A DNA stretch of 64,000 nt. It comes from JABDMH01 sp964428345 (GTDB taxonomy: Bacteria > Bacteroidota > Bacteroidia > Chitinophagales > Saprospiraceae). The stretch covers positions 1 to 64,000 of the forward strand of contig CAYRYD010000024.1 in the NCBI GenBank assembly GCA_964428345.1, read 5' to 3'. Below are positions 46,557 to 54,806 of the stretch, piece by piece (the first letter of the stretch is position 1; the number at the start of each line of letters is the position of its first letter). The translations under genes and the position numbers were made by a program. The notes under the pieces were generated by a model that saw nothing but the letters and a program-made list of their open reading frames with translations, had not been told where the DNA came from and did no database searches.

Positions 46557-47858
46557 TTAAAGTTCACGAACCAGCACGCCGGCAATCGTTGCTGTAAACA
46601 GACAAGCAATGGTTCCTCCGATCAGGGCTCTTACACCGAGTTGGGAAAGATTCGTACGTTGTCCAGGTGCAATGGCTCCGATACCACCGATCTGAATACC
46701 AATGGAAGCAAAATTCGCAAATCCACAAAGGGCATACGTGCTGATGATGATTGATTTAAGGCTGATTTCGCCTCCATTTTTCATATCGGTCAGCGTGACA
46801 TAGGCGAAGAATTCGTTGAGAATGGTCTTTTCTCCCAACATTTGTCCGACAGCGATAATATCGTTGCCGGGAACTCCCAGAAGCCAGGCCAGCGGACTAA
46901 ATAGAATGCCAAAGATGTATTGTAATGTCAGGCCATCGTAGGTGCCGTGGGTCTTTTCTGTAATGATTTCATTGATGTTGGTCCATTGACCAAAGGCAAA
47001 AAACAGACTGTTGCCCAGGTAGATGAAAGCCATAAAAGCCAGAAGCATTGCTCCGACATTCACGGCCAACCTGACTCCGTCGGTGGTGCCAACTGATATT
47101 GCATCCAGGATATTACTGCCAGCCTGAGTCCGGGGGATATGAATGTTTTTGTCGATCTTATCCGGTTCTGTTTCGGGAAACAGAATTTTAGCGGCCACAA
47201 TGGCGGCAGGCGCCGAGATAATCGAAGCTGTGAGCAGGTGCATACCAAACAACTGTTTACCTTCCAATGTGTCACCTCCAAGCATCGCCATGTAAGCCCC
47301 GAATACCCCTCCCGCAATGGTTGCCATTCCACCGGTCATCAGACAGTTGATTTCTGATTTGGTCATCTGTTCCAGGTATGGTTTTACCACCAGTGGAGCC
47401 TCGGTTTGCCCAACGAATACGTTGGCGGCGGCCGCCAGGCTTTCTGCTCCGGACAATTGCATGGTCCGGTTCATAATCCAGGCAAAAGCAAGAACCACTT
47501 TCTGAAGGATTCCGAGATAGTATAGCAAGGATGAAAGGGCAGAGAAAAAGACAATGGTGGGTAGTACGTAGAATGCAAATCCAAAAGGTTGACCGGGATC
47601 TGCCAGATTTCCAAAAAGAAATCGCGCTGACTGCTCGGTGGCATGGATCATGAGCACAAAAAAGTCAACGATGAGTTTGAAAAAGGCACGTACGAAGGGC
47701 ACTTTCAACATGAGAAATGCCAGAACTATCTGAAGTAGTATTCCGATACCGACCAGGCGCCAGTTGACCGACGATCGGCTACTACTCAACAAGTAGCATA
47801 TTCCGGTCAGGACGATCAATCCCAGTAAGCCTCTTAAAATATCATGCATCAGATCCAT
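46557..47858 (-). CDS. Concentrative nucleoside transporter (CNT/NupC family)
   Basis: A 433-residue inner-membrane symporter. ATG 47858 gives MDLMHDILRGLLGLIVLTGI. About nine to ten membrane segments are predicted. The CNT signature 'NVFVGQTEAPLVVKPYLEQM' (about 155-175) binds nucleoside, and 'GNDIIAVGQMLGEKTILNEF' (about 330-350) is the second conserved re-entrant region. It takes up nucleosides with H+ or Na+. First gene of the transporter-punA-deoA unit on the minus strand. Confidence 0.92.
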   Translation of the reverse strand: MDLMHDILRGLLGLIVLTGICYLLSSSRSSVNWRLVGIGILLQIVLAFLMLKVPFVRAFFKLIVDFFVLMIHATEQSARFLFGNLADPGQPFGFAFYVLPTIVFFSALSSLLYYLGILQKVVLAFAWIMNRTMQLSGAESLAAAANVFVGQTEAPLVVKPYLEQMTKSEINCLMTGGMATIAGGVFGAYMAMLGGDTLEGKQLFGMHLLTASIISAPAAIVAAKILFPETEPDKIDKNIHIPRTQAGSNILDAISVGTTDGVRLAVNVGAMLLAFMAFIYLGNSLFFAFGQWTNINEIITEKTHGTYDGLTLQYIFGILFSPLAWLLGVPGNDIIAVGQMLGEKTILNEFFAYVTLTDMKNGGEISLKSIIISTYALCGFANFASIGIQIGGIGAIAPGQRTNLSQLGVRALIGGTIACLFTATIAGVLVREL

Positions 47859-48147
47859 GGTCTGACAAGATAGCAAATCTCGATTTCAGGCTATCTTATT
47901 TGCCGAGAGGATTTGAAATAGACCCTCTCTCCTAAAAACTCCCGCCAATTGTCAACTGCTTATCTACGCTCACCTATGCAAAAATGTCCGGATGATATCG
48001 ATTGAAAAAATCAATGACCGGTGTTGCCTTCTCCAAGTTTTAAATCACCCCATTGAACCTGCCAGCCAACTGGAAGGTGGTTTGTTGAAGACCTGGGATT
48101 CGAGGAAATATTTCGACCTGGCTTGCTTCAATTTTAACACATTAATT

Positions 48148-48179
48148 TTTGCATATAGACAATAATTGCCATAATTTAG
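48148..48179 (+). promoter_or_regulatory. Candidate promoter in the 48-kb intergenic region
   Basis: TTTG, 20 bases, then TAATTTAG (7/8 to TAnnTTTG). No coding sequence follows for about 800 bases, so it would drive a non-coding transcript. Confidence 0.35.
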
Positions 48180-48383
48180 CTTTTATAAGGTACGACTACT
48201 TACGACACATCCTGCATTCCTTTTACGGAATCTTTTTTCAAAACATTTTCTACGAGCACTCTCTGTAACATTTGGATCGGGTTAACGGTCGATCAGGATT
48301 TTTTTTGATCATCATTCCCATCCGGTGTTACCTTTTGACATGCAATCGTTAAGAACCAAATAATTGAGAGTCAATTGGGTGAC

Positions 48384-48482
48384 GGCCAGCGTGCTGGTTG
48401 GTGATTCGTTTTGCAATAAAAACGGAGCGCTGATGGAATTCTTTTGAATCGCAAATCGCCGAATCCGGCCGCTGGCTTTTTT
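48384..48482 (+). ncRNA. Candidate structured RNA ending in a T run
   Basis: GCCAGCG (48385-48391) can pair with CGCTGGC (48470-48476), which is followed directly by TTTTTTA. GATTCG (48403-48408) can pair with CGAATC (48460-48465) inside it. Competing local hairpins exist: CCAG/CTGG at 48386-48397 and GCCG/CGGC at 48458-48469. The switchable pairing next to a T run resembles a small RNA or a riboswitch-type terminator. I recognise no known RNA family. Confidence 0.3.
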
Positions 48483-48548
48483 ATTTTTTAATTAACAAGT
48501 TGAATTAAATTGAAAGTTTGCAGTACTGGTACATAAGTTGGTATTACG

Positions 48549-48580
48549 AAGCCGTATTAAAAGTAATACGGCTTTTTTTT
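48549..48580 (+). terminator. Strong intrinsic terminator without a gene
   Basis: AAGCCGTATTA (48549-48559) and TAATACGGCTT (48564-48574) form a perfect 11-bp stem with an AAAG loop, ending in eight T (48573-48580). No ORF lies upstream within 600 bases on this strand. Confidence 0.8.
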
Positions 48581-48969
48581 AATACTGGGTCGATGCGCTT
48601 CCTCTTTTTGTACAGGTCTGATATAAGAGGTGATGCTGTCAGCACTGGTTGAAAATGAATTGATAGCTACACTGGCTACTCTAGAAACCCAAAACAATTG
48701 CCTACCGTTTATCTGCAATAACACGGTATGCCTGGTAGTCGATCGAGCTGGATAGCAGCGGCCCCGACTCTTTACCTGCTTTTATTAAGCGGTGTACGCA
48801 GGATCATTGGTCGATGGCGTGGGTTTTCATCTGGGGAAAAGCATGGAGGTCAAGAACCCGAATAGGTCATTCATTGCCAAATGGAGATTTCGACCTGAAA
48901 CAGCGATCAAAAAATTTTTTATTTGCAGGATAAACAATAACTGTAAATTACTTGGCCTAATTTGGCCAC

Positions 48970-50280
48970 ATGTATCTGATACTGATCTTAGCTTTCATCG
49001 GAGGTTATGTCTTCATCGCCCTGGAGCATGTTGTAAAAGTTGATAAGGCCGCATCGGCTTTGATCACCGGCGTAGTGTGCTGGACACTGATGATCTCTTC
49101 CGGAGAAACGTTTTTCAGTCACGAACTATCCGGATCCGGTATACTGGAACATATCGACGAATCGCTTCTCCACCATCTGGGCGAAATTGCCGAGATACTG
49201 TTTTTCCTGATGGCGGCTATGACCATTGTCGAATTGATCGACTCGCATCAGGGCTTTAACCTGGTGACCAACAATATCAGGACGACCCATAAAGTCAAGT
49301 TGATGTGGGTGGTCTGTATCATCACCTTTTTCCTCTCGGCTCTACTCGATAATCTCACGACTACCATCGTCATGGCCACCTTATTACGTAAGCTGATTAA
49401 GGAAAGATCAGATCTATGGTTTTATGGAGGTATGGTGGTGATCGCTGCGAATGCAGGGGGTGCCTGGTCACCGATTGGAGATGTGACCACCATCATGTTG
49501 TGGATCGGGGGAAAGATATCAGCGGTATCGATCATCGTCCAATTGATTCTGCCCAGTCTGCTGTGTCTCCTGATTCCACTTTTGATTTTGTCATTCACCA
49601 TGAAAGGGCATCTGGAGAAACCGGAAGTAAAGAAAAGTGCCAGCGCTTATAAAGCAGAAGTTACGGATTTTGAGCAGAAACTGGTTTTTTCCATGGGTAT
49701 TTTGGGATTACTTTTTGTTCCGGTTTTTAAAAATCTGACCCACCTCCCGCCCTTTATGGGAATGTTAGGCAGTTTATCCGTTCTTTGGATAGCAACCGAA
49801 ATTTTACACCGGAAGAAATCGCATGAAGAAGCGGAAGGACTGACGGTTGCCGATATCATCCGGCGCATCGATACGCCCAGTATTTTATTTTTTTTGGGAA
49901 TCCTGCTGGCAGTGGCCGGGTTACAGACGACTGGTATCCTGCTTGATTTTGCCCAGGTAATCGATCGCCACCTGGGAAATATTTATCTGATCAATTTATC
50001 GATTGGGCTATTATCGGCCATTGTCGATAATGTTCCATTGGTTGCCGGTGCAATGGGGATGTATTCGATGGATGTTTATCCACAGGATCATCGTTTTTGG
50101 GAATTACTGGCATATTGTGCCGGTACGGGTGGCAGCGTTCTGATCATTGGCTCGGCGGCTGGCGTTGCCATGATGGGCCTCATGCGGATTGACTTCATCT
50201 GGTATCTGAAAAGGGTCAGTCTATTGGCCTTATTGGGATACCTGGGCGGATTGCTGTGGATGTATCTGATTTCACCCTGA
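48970..50280 (+). CDS. nhaD: Na+/H+ antiporter NhaD
   Basis: A 436-residue inner-membrane antiporter of the NhaD (ion transporter superfamily, ArsB-like) type, which exports Na+ or Li+ in exchange for protons. About 11-12 membrane segments. Typical stretches are 'LLHHLGEIAEILFFLMAAMT', 'ELIDSHQGFNLVTNNI', 'LDNLTTTIVMATLLRKL', 'ANAGGAWSPIGDVTTIM', and near the end 'AIVDNVPLVAGAMGMY'. Presence suggests a saline or alkaline setting, though NhaD is widespread. The start ATG 48970 is clear. Confidence 0.9.
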   Translation: MYLILILAFIGGYVFIALEHVVKVDKAASALITGVVCWTLMISSGETFFSHELSGSGILEHIDESLLHHLGEIAEILFFLMAAMTIVELIDSHQGFNLVTNNIRTTHKVKLMWVVCIITFFLSALLDNLTTTIVMATLLRKLIKERSDLWFYGGMVVIAANAGGAWSPIGDVTTIMLWIGGKISAVSIIVQLILPSLLCLLIPLLILSFTMKGHLEKPEVKKSASAYKAEVTDFEQKLVFSMGILGLLFVPVFKNLTHLPPFMGMLGSLSVLWIATEILHRKKSHEEAEGLTVADIIRRIDTPSILFFLGILLAVAGLQTTGILLDFAQVIDRHLGNIYLINLSIGLLSAIVDNVPLVAGAMGMYSMDVYPQDHRFWELLAYCAGTGGSVLIIGSAAGVAMMGLMRIDFIWYLKRVSLLALLGYLGGLLWMYLISP

Positions 50281-50352
50281 AATTACCCCGGAGTTCAAAA
50301 CACAAAGATCGGTGAAAAAGCGTTTATGATATCAATACTGTCCATAGCACCA

Positions 50353-50682
50353 ATGAAGACTCTCCGGTTACTGTTCGTATTGATGGTTCTGTCCGGCTTG
50401 TTCCGGAGTACGACTGTTTTGGGGGCTTACAATCACAGTGGAGACGTCCTGACCGCTGAAGATCATTGGCCATCATCAGACTACATTATTCCTGACCTGC
50501 TTTTGAAAAATGCCCAGGTGGTTTCCGGGCATGAAAGTGAAAACAAAATCGCAGACACTGGTCATTCGGTTTTTCGAAAATCATTGTTGCAAGCTACCGC
50601 ATTATCCGGAAACCTGTGTCGTTACGACCATTTGCAGCTAATCATAAACCGGGTGATTATTTATCAATGTATGCTTTGTTAG
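50353..50682 (+). CDS. Small secreted hypothetical protein
   Basis: A 109-residue protein. I prefer ATG 50353 because it gives a clear signal peptide (MKTLRLLFVLMVLSGLFRST, cut near VLGA); ATG 50326 adds nine residues. The mature part is short, has a few Cys only at the C-terminus (CRYDHLQLIINRVIIYQCMLC) and shows no family I recognise. It follows nhaD by about 70 bases. It may be a real small gene or a chance ORF with a hydrophobic start. Confidence 0.4.
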   Translation: MKTLRLLFVLMVLSGLFRSTTVLGAYNHSGDVLTAEDHWPSSDYIIPDLLLKNAQVVSGHESENKIADTGHSVFRKSLLQATALSGNLCRYDHLQLIINRVIIYQCMLC

Positions 50683-50823
50683 TTGTTTTTTGACCCTTCT
50701 TTTTTAGCCTGTGTTCCCGTTATTCCGAATTAGTTGATTTCGCTGGTTTTGTACAAATCAGACCGGAATCGGGACACGCGCTGATTTCTCCCAATTTTTA
50801 TTTAACAATAAGCATACTTATAT

Positions 50824-50940
50824 ATGTTTTCTTTTAAGTGGATCAAAAATAACCTTGCACTCGTATTTTTCCTGCTTATGGAGTTTATTGCATTGGCAGG
50901 GTCGCTGGGGTGGTTAGGATATATCACCTTTTACGAATAG
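50824..50940 (+). CDS. Tiny single-span membrane protein
   Basis: A 38-residue ORF. It begins MFSFKWIKNNLALVFFLLME and continues as one hydrophobic helix (about 11-33) ending in a polar tail (TFYE). A short basic N-terminus with one membrane span is typical of bacterial small membrane proteins. There is no SD sequence, as usual in this phylum. No close relative is recognised. Confidence 0.45.
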   Translation: MFSFKWIKNNLALVFFLLMEFIALAGSLGWLGYITFYE

Positions 50941-51144
50941 TAAAGTGACAACATCCGGTGATGAGGGTTGGAGCAATTGATCTTTTTGACCGCTGCCGGT
51001 TATTGATTATCCTTCGTTACTTGTGACGGTGTGAAGTGTTATCGAATGCTGCCTGTTGCCGGATGGAGGGAGCGCAACTGCAATCCTTCCATCCGGTTCT
51101 TAGTGACCACTGGTCACCATTCACCCAGCGGATACATAGTCTTT
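50941..51144. other. Hairpin-containing spacer left of the inverted-repeat element
   Basis: No gene. CCGGATGGA (51059-51067) pairs with TCCATCCGG (51088-51096), and GTGACCACTGGTCAC (51103-51117) is a perfect 15-bp odd palindrome. Neither has a T run. Confidence 0.35.
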
Positions 51145-51500
51145 AGGGCACCTCTAAATACCTCTGAAATTAGGCAAATTCAAAAAGAACCAAGCGAGTC
51201 GAGGCATCCCGAAGGAGCCTAGCCGTAGCTAAGTGACTGACCTGTCTGCCATGGCCGGCCAGGCAGGGGGATAACGAAATTGAGGAGCGATCCGGAAGAT
51301 TGAGGAATGAGCCGGTCATACGGCCGGTGGAGGTCTGGGAGACCTCCAAGTGACGAACCGCTTCAGCGGGTGGGTGGGGTCGAGATCCAGTGGATCTCGA
51401 AGCGAGGAAACCACGAAGTGGGTGGGAAAGGAAGGTTATTTTTAAATAGCTCATTATAGTTAATCGGTTGACAATTGAATGGGGTTTTTAGAGGTGCCCT
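51145..51500. mobile_element. 356-bp inverted-repeat (MITE-like) element made of hairpins
   Basis: AGGGCACCTCTAAA at 51145-51158 is the exact reverse complement of TTTAGAGGTGCCCT at 51487-51500. The right end has a second copy at bases 1-67 of the window. No transposase is encoded; the 94-codon minus-strand ORF inside looks like chance. The interior is a chain of hairpins joined by AAGYGASGAA-type linkers, and it is more GC-rich than the AT-rich right end. Ends of this kind suggest mobilisation in trans by a DDE transposase. A target duplication is not clear (TTT on the left, TTC on the right). Confidence 0.65.
51328..51431 (+). repeat. Two tandem 52-nt units with compensatory hairpins
   Basis: Unit 1 is 51328-51379 and unit 2 is 51380-51431. 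Each has a 21-nt hairpin (8-9 bp stem), an AGYGASGAA linker, a short CCNC/GNGG hairpin and a GTGGG tail. Stem differences between the units are paired: TGGAGGTC/GACCTCCA against TCGAGATC/GATCTCGA, and CCGC/GCGG against CCAC/GTGG. This is the pattern expected if the structure is maintained. Confidence 0.65.
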
Positions 51501-51583
51501 TTCATCGAAACTTTCGGCGCCTTGTCCGGATAATCGGGGGATTTTTGCATTTTTAACCACCAATAATCCTGAAAAATTCGCTC

Positions 51584-52219
51584 ATGATTTCCCGGTATAA
51601 ATCACACCCCTGGCATGGCATATTCTCCGGAGAACTTTTCCCTCGGGTGGTCAACGCATTTATTGAAATCATACCATCGGATACGGTGAAATATGAGCTT
51701 GACAAAATATCCGGATATTGCCGGATTGACCGGTTGCAAAAGTTTTCCAATATTTTGCCGGCTCTTTATGGATTTATACCACAAACCTTTTGCGGGAGGG
51801 AAGTCGCCCTGCGCGCCGAACAAAAAGGCACCAGGGAACATTTGACCGGAGATCAGGATCCGCTCGATATTTGTGTTTTGACTGAACGGCAGATCAGCCG
51901 GGGAGACATTCTGGTGGAAGCCATTCCGATCGGAGGACTGCGATTGATAGATAACCAGGAAGTGGACGATAAAATCATTGCCGTTTTGCGTCAGGATGAT
52001 TTTTACGGAACTTTCAGCGACCTCGAAAAATTACCCCAAAGTCTGCTGGATCGTCTGAAACATTATTTTCTTACTTATAAACAACTGCCCGGAGAAACTC
52101 AGATTACACAGATCGCAAATGTCTATGACCGGGAGGAAGCTTACCGGGTTTTGGAGTGCAGCAGATTGGACTATTCGTATCAATTCAGCCAGTCCGGCCC
52201 GGACATCGGACCAATATGA
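51584..52219 (+). CDS. ppa: Inorganic pyrophosphatase (family I)
   Basis: A 211-residue cytoplasmic enzyme that hydrolyses pyrophosphate and drives biosynthesis forward. The family I signature DQDPLDICV supplies the metal-binding Asp residues, and 'VKYELDKISGYCRIDR' gives the conserved Lys/Glu and Asp-Arg of the active site. Also 'QEVDDKIIAV' for the later Asp pair. Slightly longer than the E. coli enzyme. It starts 84 bases after the right end of the inverted-repeat element, so its promoter region may have been affected by the insertion. Confidence 0.92.
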   Translation: MISRYKSHPWHGIFSGELFPRVVNAFIEIIPSDTVKYELDKISGYCRIDRLQKFSNILPALYGFIPQTFCGREVALRAEQKGTREHLTGDQDPLDICVLTERQISRGDILVEAIPIGGLRLIDNQEVDDKIIAVLRQDDFYGTFSDLEKLPQSLLDRLKHYFLTYKQLPGETQITQIANVYDREEAYRVLECSRLDYSYQFSQSGPDIGPI

Positions 52220-52293
52220 AGCTGACAAACATTGAATCCATATTTTGACAAATTATAATAGACCAGCATAGCAATGAACCCGGATACCTCAAT

Positions 52294-52340
52294 ATCACCC
52301 TTTCAGGTGATCTAACTGTAAGCCAGATCTGTTAGTTTTG
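52294..52340 (+). promoter_or_regulatory. Palindrome plus -7 box before the LuxR-type gene (shared promoter type, copy 1)
   Basis: The 18-bp palindrome ATCACCCTTTCAGGTGAT (52294-52311) is followed after 21 bases by TAGTTTTG (52333-52340), an exact match to the -7 consensus TAnnTTTG. There are then 33 bases to the ATG at 52374. No TTTG is found at -33. The palindrome centre falls near -42 from the expected start of transcription, where class II activators bind. The same layout recurs at 58676-58722. Confidence 0.6.
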
Positions 52341-52373
52341 AGCCCGGTCAATTTGTTCAAAACAGTAACGGAG

Positions 52374-52565
52374 ATGGATCAATTGCTCACGGATCGTGAA
52401 CAACATATCATGGACCTGATATCACAGGGAAAATCCAACCCGGAGATCGCTGCCGAACTTCAGGTATCTGTCAACACGGTAAAAACACATCTGCGGCATG
52501 TATTTAAAAAACTGGAGGTTGACAACCGGACCCAGGCATCCGTCAGGTACCTTAACCTGCGATAG
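52374..52565 (+). CDS. Stand-alone LuxR/GerE-type HTH protein
   Basis: A 63-residue protein consisting only of the GerE/LuxR DNA-binding domain: LTDREQHIMDLISQGKSNPE, then IAAELQVSVNTVKTHLRHVF with the recognition helix, then KKLEVDNRTQASV. There is no receiver or ligand domain. ATG 52374 is preferred over the TTG at 52338, which would add 12 residues and lie inside the -7 box. It lies 186 bases before the TolC-like gene in the same orientation and is the likely regulator of the polysaccharide locus. The palindrome before it and before the last gene is its natural target candidate. Confidence 0.85.
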   Translation: MDQLLTDREQHIMDLISQGKSNPEIAAELQVSVNTVKTHLRHVFKKLEVDNRTQASVRYLNLR

Positions 52566-52751
52566 ACCGTCACAGTCCTCGTACCGGAAGACGAAAATAC
52601 TCAAAAAAATCAATGCCGTTTTTTCATTTAATATCCTGACCTGCAGATCCCTATACAGAGTAATTAGCTGTAATGTCACATTTTTTTGAAAAATGATTGT
52701 TAAATGGTCTGTTTTTTGATTTACCGGTAGATCAAACACAAAATCCGGTCT

Positions 52752-54806
52752 ATGTACCGACTGATACTCGTGGTTCAGGTGAGTCTGCTTCCTCTGGGTC
52801 ATTGTTTCTTCGCCCAGCAGGAAGAGCTGATGTCTTCGATTTCCCATCAACTCGAAGACCTGGTCAATTCCTATGTAAAACAGAGCTTCCTGAAACATCA
52901 CTTTTCCCGGAATGTGGATGATTTGCAGTTGCTTTTTGGACCGAAGCAAGTCGATTCCCTGCAGGTCTTTCACGATCAGGCGGAAAGGTCGGCCGCCATG
53001 AAGGTCATTCGCGGGGATCATGGTCTCAAATTGCAATCCAGTTATGCCAACAATTTTACCGGATCACTCCTTGAAGATGATGGAACCTTCTATCAATGGC
53101 GTACTTATGCCGGTCTGGATTGGGACCTGATGAAAGGGGGAGTTTTGGCCCGAAAACAAAAACTGCTTCAGTTGCAACGTGAATATGAAGCAGAGCAAGC
53201 CGCTCAAAACGAACGAATAAAAGATTTCAGCTATCGTAAATCCTATGACTTTATCATCTACACCTTTAATAAACAGAAAGTTGAGGTCATCGAAAATCGT
53301 TTGAACATCTTAAGTGGATTGCTTTCGGTCATTGAAAAAATGTACTACCTGCGCTACAATCACTGGGAAGATGTGCTCGATATCATGTCAAAAAAGTCGG
53401 AGACCGAATTATTCTTAAAGAATTATCTGACTTATCTCCGATCGGTGCAACTGGATTCGCAGCTCGTTAACCAGGAGGTGTCCGACTTGCCGGTTTTCGA
53501 TATTCTATTTGATGAGATTGTCAGACAGGGTTGTGATACCATGACCCGTCATTTCATACTGGAAAAGAATCTGGAAGCTTTGGAACACGATTTTCACTGG
53601 TCTAAAGAAATCAACCTGAGTGCTCAATTGCGCTACAACTATTACGATGGTGGCCTGGCATCTTCATACAATGCACGGGATTTTCTCACCGCAGGTCTGA
53701 GTCTTACAATTCCCATACCATTTAATCAATCTGCCAGACGGGAATGGAAAGAAGCAAAACAGCAGAAACTGAAGACGGATTTTGAGTCCTACCGGAATGG
53801 TCTCAATAATGAGCTGCTCAATCATTACTACGAATATGAATATGCCCATAAGCAATACCTGAATTTTTTCTATAAAAAAGAACAGCTGGCAGTGACCATC
53901 AATCGTGGTATCCGTAAACGCAACCTCGATGATCCGGATTACAGTCCGATGCAGGTTGTTGATAAACTCGATGAATTATTCAGCGTGGATCTGGAACTCA
54001 TCGATATCCAGCAAAAAATGTATTTGAAAGCATTAAAGGTTTTTTCCATGGTCAATGCGGTGGATGTCACTCCCTTTATTGATATTAAAGACTATAATCA
54101 ATTTGTCAGCCAGTATAAATCCCGGCGGATATTATTTTGCAGTGCCGATGATCTGCGTTTGTATGAGCCACCATTTCTGATGGAGTTTTTCCGGCAGAAT
54201 GGTGTAACAGAGGTCGTTGTTGATGCCGGAGCTGATCCCTCCACCTATCTCCGTTATGCTGCTTTGCTGGATGCAGCAGTGGGCAGCGACCTGCTCGTCC
54301 GGTTTGCGGTAGATCCATTAGGCGGAAGCAGTCAACTGGCACCGGATCTCCAATCGGAAATCAGTCTTTCGCTTACTCCTTCCCTTCATTTTGATCTTAA
54401 TGCGGCCCTTAAGGACAGGCATAACCACTACTATGACGAGATTCAGGAAACGCTGGTTTTATACAGTAAATCGTTTGATATTTCGATATCCGTACCGGCG
54501 CATACCGATCCGGAATTGATACAGGCCTTATTGCCGTTGATCTCGAAAGTACACCTCTTGCCCGAACACAGCGAACAAGTCAACAGTGCTTTCAGGAATC
54601 TGCGTTCGATGATTCCCGGATTATCGAACGATTATGTTTATCCGGGAGTACGACCACAGGACTTTAGCACCAAGCTGGAATTTGATGATTTTATTGAGGA
54701 GGTCATTGCAGAGCTCGAAGTGCCTGCTGTGGTGATCGATAGTATGGACGAATTAATTAATCTGGACAGGAAAACGGTAGGTTGGCATGAAGAGCGCAGA
54801 TTTTAA
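52752..54806 (+). CDS. TolC-like outer-membrane protein with extra C-terminal alpha/beta domain
   Basis: A 684-residue exported protein (signal 1-21). Residues about 30-450 look like an outer membrane efflux protein: long coiled-coil helices (about 130-240 and 330-430) and barrel-strand stretches such as LKLQSSYANNFTGSLL and SAQLRYNYYDGGLASSY. The match is distant. Residues about 455-684 form a separate domain with at least seven strand-like segments (RRILFCS, EVVVDAG, LLVRFAVD, SLHFDLN, FDISISVP, KVHLLPE, AVVIDSM) alternating with helices. This is a TIM-barrel-like pattern, and the domain would lie in the periplasm. It overlaps the HlyD-like gene by 20 bases. Confidence 0.7.
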   Translation: MYRLILVVQVSLLPLGHCFFAQQEELMSSISHQLEDLVNSYVKQSFLKHHFSRNVDDLQLLFGPKQVDSLQVFHDQAERSAAMKVIRGDHGLKLQSSYANNFTGSLLEDDGTFYQWRTYAGLDWDLMKGGVLARKQKLLQLQREYEAEQAAQNERIKDFSYRKSYDFIIYTFNKQKVEVIENRLNILSGLLSVIEKMYYLRYNHWEDVLDIMSKKSETELFLKNYLTYLRSVQLDSQLVNQEVSDLPVFDILFDEIVRQGCDTMTRHFILEKNLEALEHDFHWSKEINLSAQLRYNYYDGGLASSYNARDFLTAGLSLTIPIPFNQSARREWKEAKQQKLKTDFESYRNGLNNELLNHYYEYEYAHKQYLNFFYKKEQLAVTINRGIRKRNLDDPDYSPMQVVDKLDELFSVDLELIDIQQKMYLKALKVFSMVNAVDVTPFIDIKDYNQFVSQYKSRRILFCSADDLRLYEPPFLMEFFRQNGVTEVVVDAGADPSTYLRYAALLDAAVGSDLLVRFAVDPLGGSSQLAPDLQSEISLSLTPSLHFDLNAALKDRHNHYYDEIQETLVLYSKSFDISISVPAHTDPELIQALLPLISKVHLLPEHSEQVNSAFRNLRSMIPGLSNDYVYPGVRPQDFSTKLEFDDFIEEVIAELEVPAVVIDSMDELINLDRKTVGWHEERRF

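Larger units (their letters stand above)
47859..48969. other. 1.1-kb gene-free region with promoter-like and terminator-like signals
   Basis: No gene seen on either strand. The region holds a promoter-like pair TTTG (48148-48151) and TAATTTAG (48172-48179), a weak hairpin with T run (48217-48239), a possible structured RNA (48384-48482) and a strong terminator (48549-48580). All read on the plus strand, which suggests one or more small transcripts. Confidence 0.45.

Noticed and set aside
51170..51454. 94-codon minus-strand ORF inside the inverted-repeat element
   Set aside because: It runs through the hairpin chain, its codons are set by the palindromes, and no domain is visible. Treated as chance.
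51142..51503. Target-site duplication at the element
   Set aside because: Left flank ends TTT and right flank starts TTC; a 2-base match is not evidence.
52672..52718. Third copy of the shared promoter before the TolC-like gene
   Set aside because: A TTTTTTG run ends 34 bases before that ATG as in the other two, but the 18-bp palindrome and the TA of the -7 box are absent.
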